A stretch of 64,000 bases of DNA, from assembly GCA_022360445.1 (NCBI GenBank), contig JAKSCV010000033.1, positions 36,210 to 100,209 of the forward strand, given 5' to 3'. The notes under the pieces were generated by a model. That model was not told the DNA's origin. It searched no databases and saw only the letters and a list, made by a program, of their open reading frames with translations. The DNA comes from Gammaproteobacteria bacterium. Lineage in GTDB: Bacteria; Pseudomonadota; Gammaproteobacteria; UBA5861. Within the stretch, counting starts at the first letter, position 1. Each line of letters begins with the position of its first letter. Position numbers and translations under genes: made by a program. Below, in pieces: positions 63,938 through 64,000 of this stretch.

Positions 63938-64000
63938 GCTGTTAAGGCGCCGGCTGATCGGCCAACAAGCGGCAGATTATGTTTGAAAATTGATTAGCTG

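Overview
The window is a gene-dense stretch of a gammaproteobacterial chromosome. The haem block (hemC-hemD-hemX-hemY with an AlgZ/AlgR-like pair upstream), the tyrS / M23 peptidase / anmK group, argC near erpA, and thiO-ileS-lspA are arrangements I associate with Pseudomonas and the marine Cellvibrionales (Spongiibacteraceae/Halieaceae). F420 genes, a TRAP transporter and several acyl-CoA dehydrogenases favour a marine cellvibrionalean heterotroph. That placement is inference from gene content. I saw no insertion sequence, prophage, CRISPR array or rRNA operon; one tRNA-Glu lies at the right edge.

Layout. 1-2 kb: glycolate oxidase GlcD (cut by the left edge) diverges from an alanine/serine-glyoxylate aminotransferase, followed by a VanZ-like protein. 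2-10.8 kb (minus): cobalamin operon cobN, chlI-like ATPase, VWA chelatase partner, cobD/cbiB, cobC, cobQ. 11-14.1 kb (plus): chemoreceptor, porin-like protein and short PstS-like protein. 14.1-19.8 kb (minus): a CoA-ester operon with an MmgE/PrpD protein, two single-hotdog MaoC proteins resembling the two halves of mesaconyl-CoA hydratase, an acyl-CoA dehydrogenase, a class III CoA transferase and a malyl-CoA-lyase-like enzyme. 20-25 kb: bpt, small membrane protein, tyrS, M23 peptidase, anmK. 25-32 kb (minus): hsp20, hemY, hemX, hemD, hemC, algR-like, algZ-like. 32-38 kb: msrP, a MarR regulator with a clear palindromic operator, a decayed gene, a tautomerase, a YdcZ-type transporter, hemJ, argC, a coiled-coil protein, bactofilin, erpA. 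38.3-41 kb: a cupin pseudogene and two secreted proteins. 41-47.4 kb: cofE and F420 reductase, a nitronate monooxygenase-like protein, a flavodoxin-fold protein, BolA/IbaG, sirtuin CobB and a translationally coupled acyl-CoA dehydrogenase pair. 47.4-53.5 kb: peroxiredoxin, OsmC, YcgL, flavodoxin and a TRAP transporter. 53.5-56 kb: a solitary HsdR-like protein whose nuclease and helicase motifs are substituted. 56-64 kb: thiO, ileS, lspA, pdxB, YchJ-like protein, DUF1244, DUF1461-like protein, tRNA-Glu.

Main points for follow-up: the solitary HsdR-like protein; the CoA-ester operon with an apparently split Mch and an unexplained PrpD; the F420 pair; the acyl-CoA dehydrogenase pair whose first member lacks the usual catalytic glutamate; and the MarR operator duplicated in front of a decayed gene. 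No sequence searches were possible, so family names rest on motif recognition and remembered family features.
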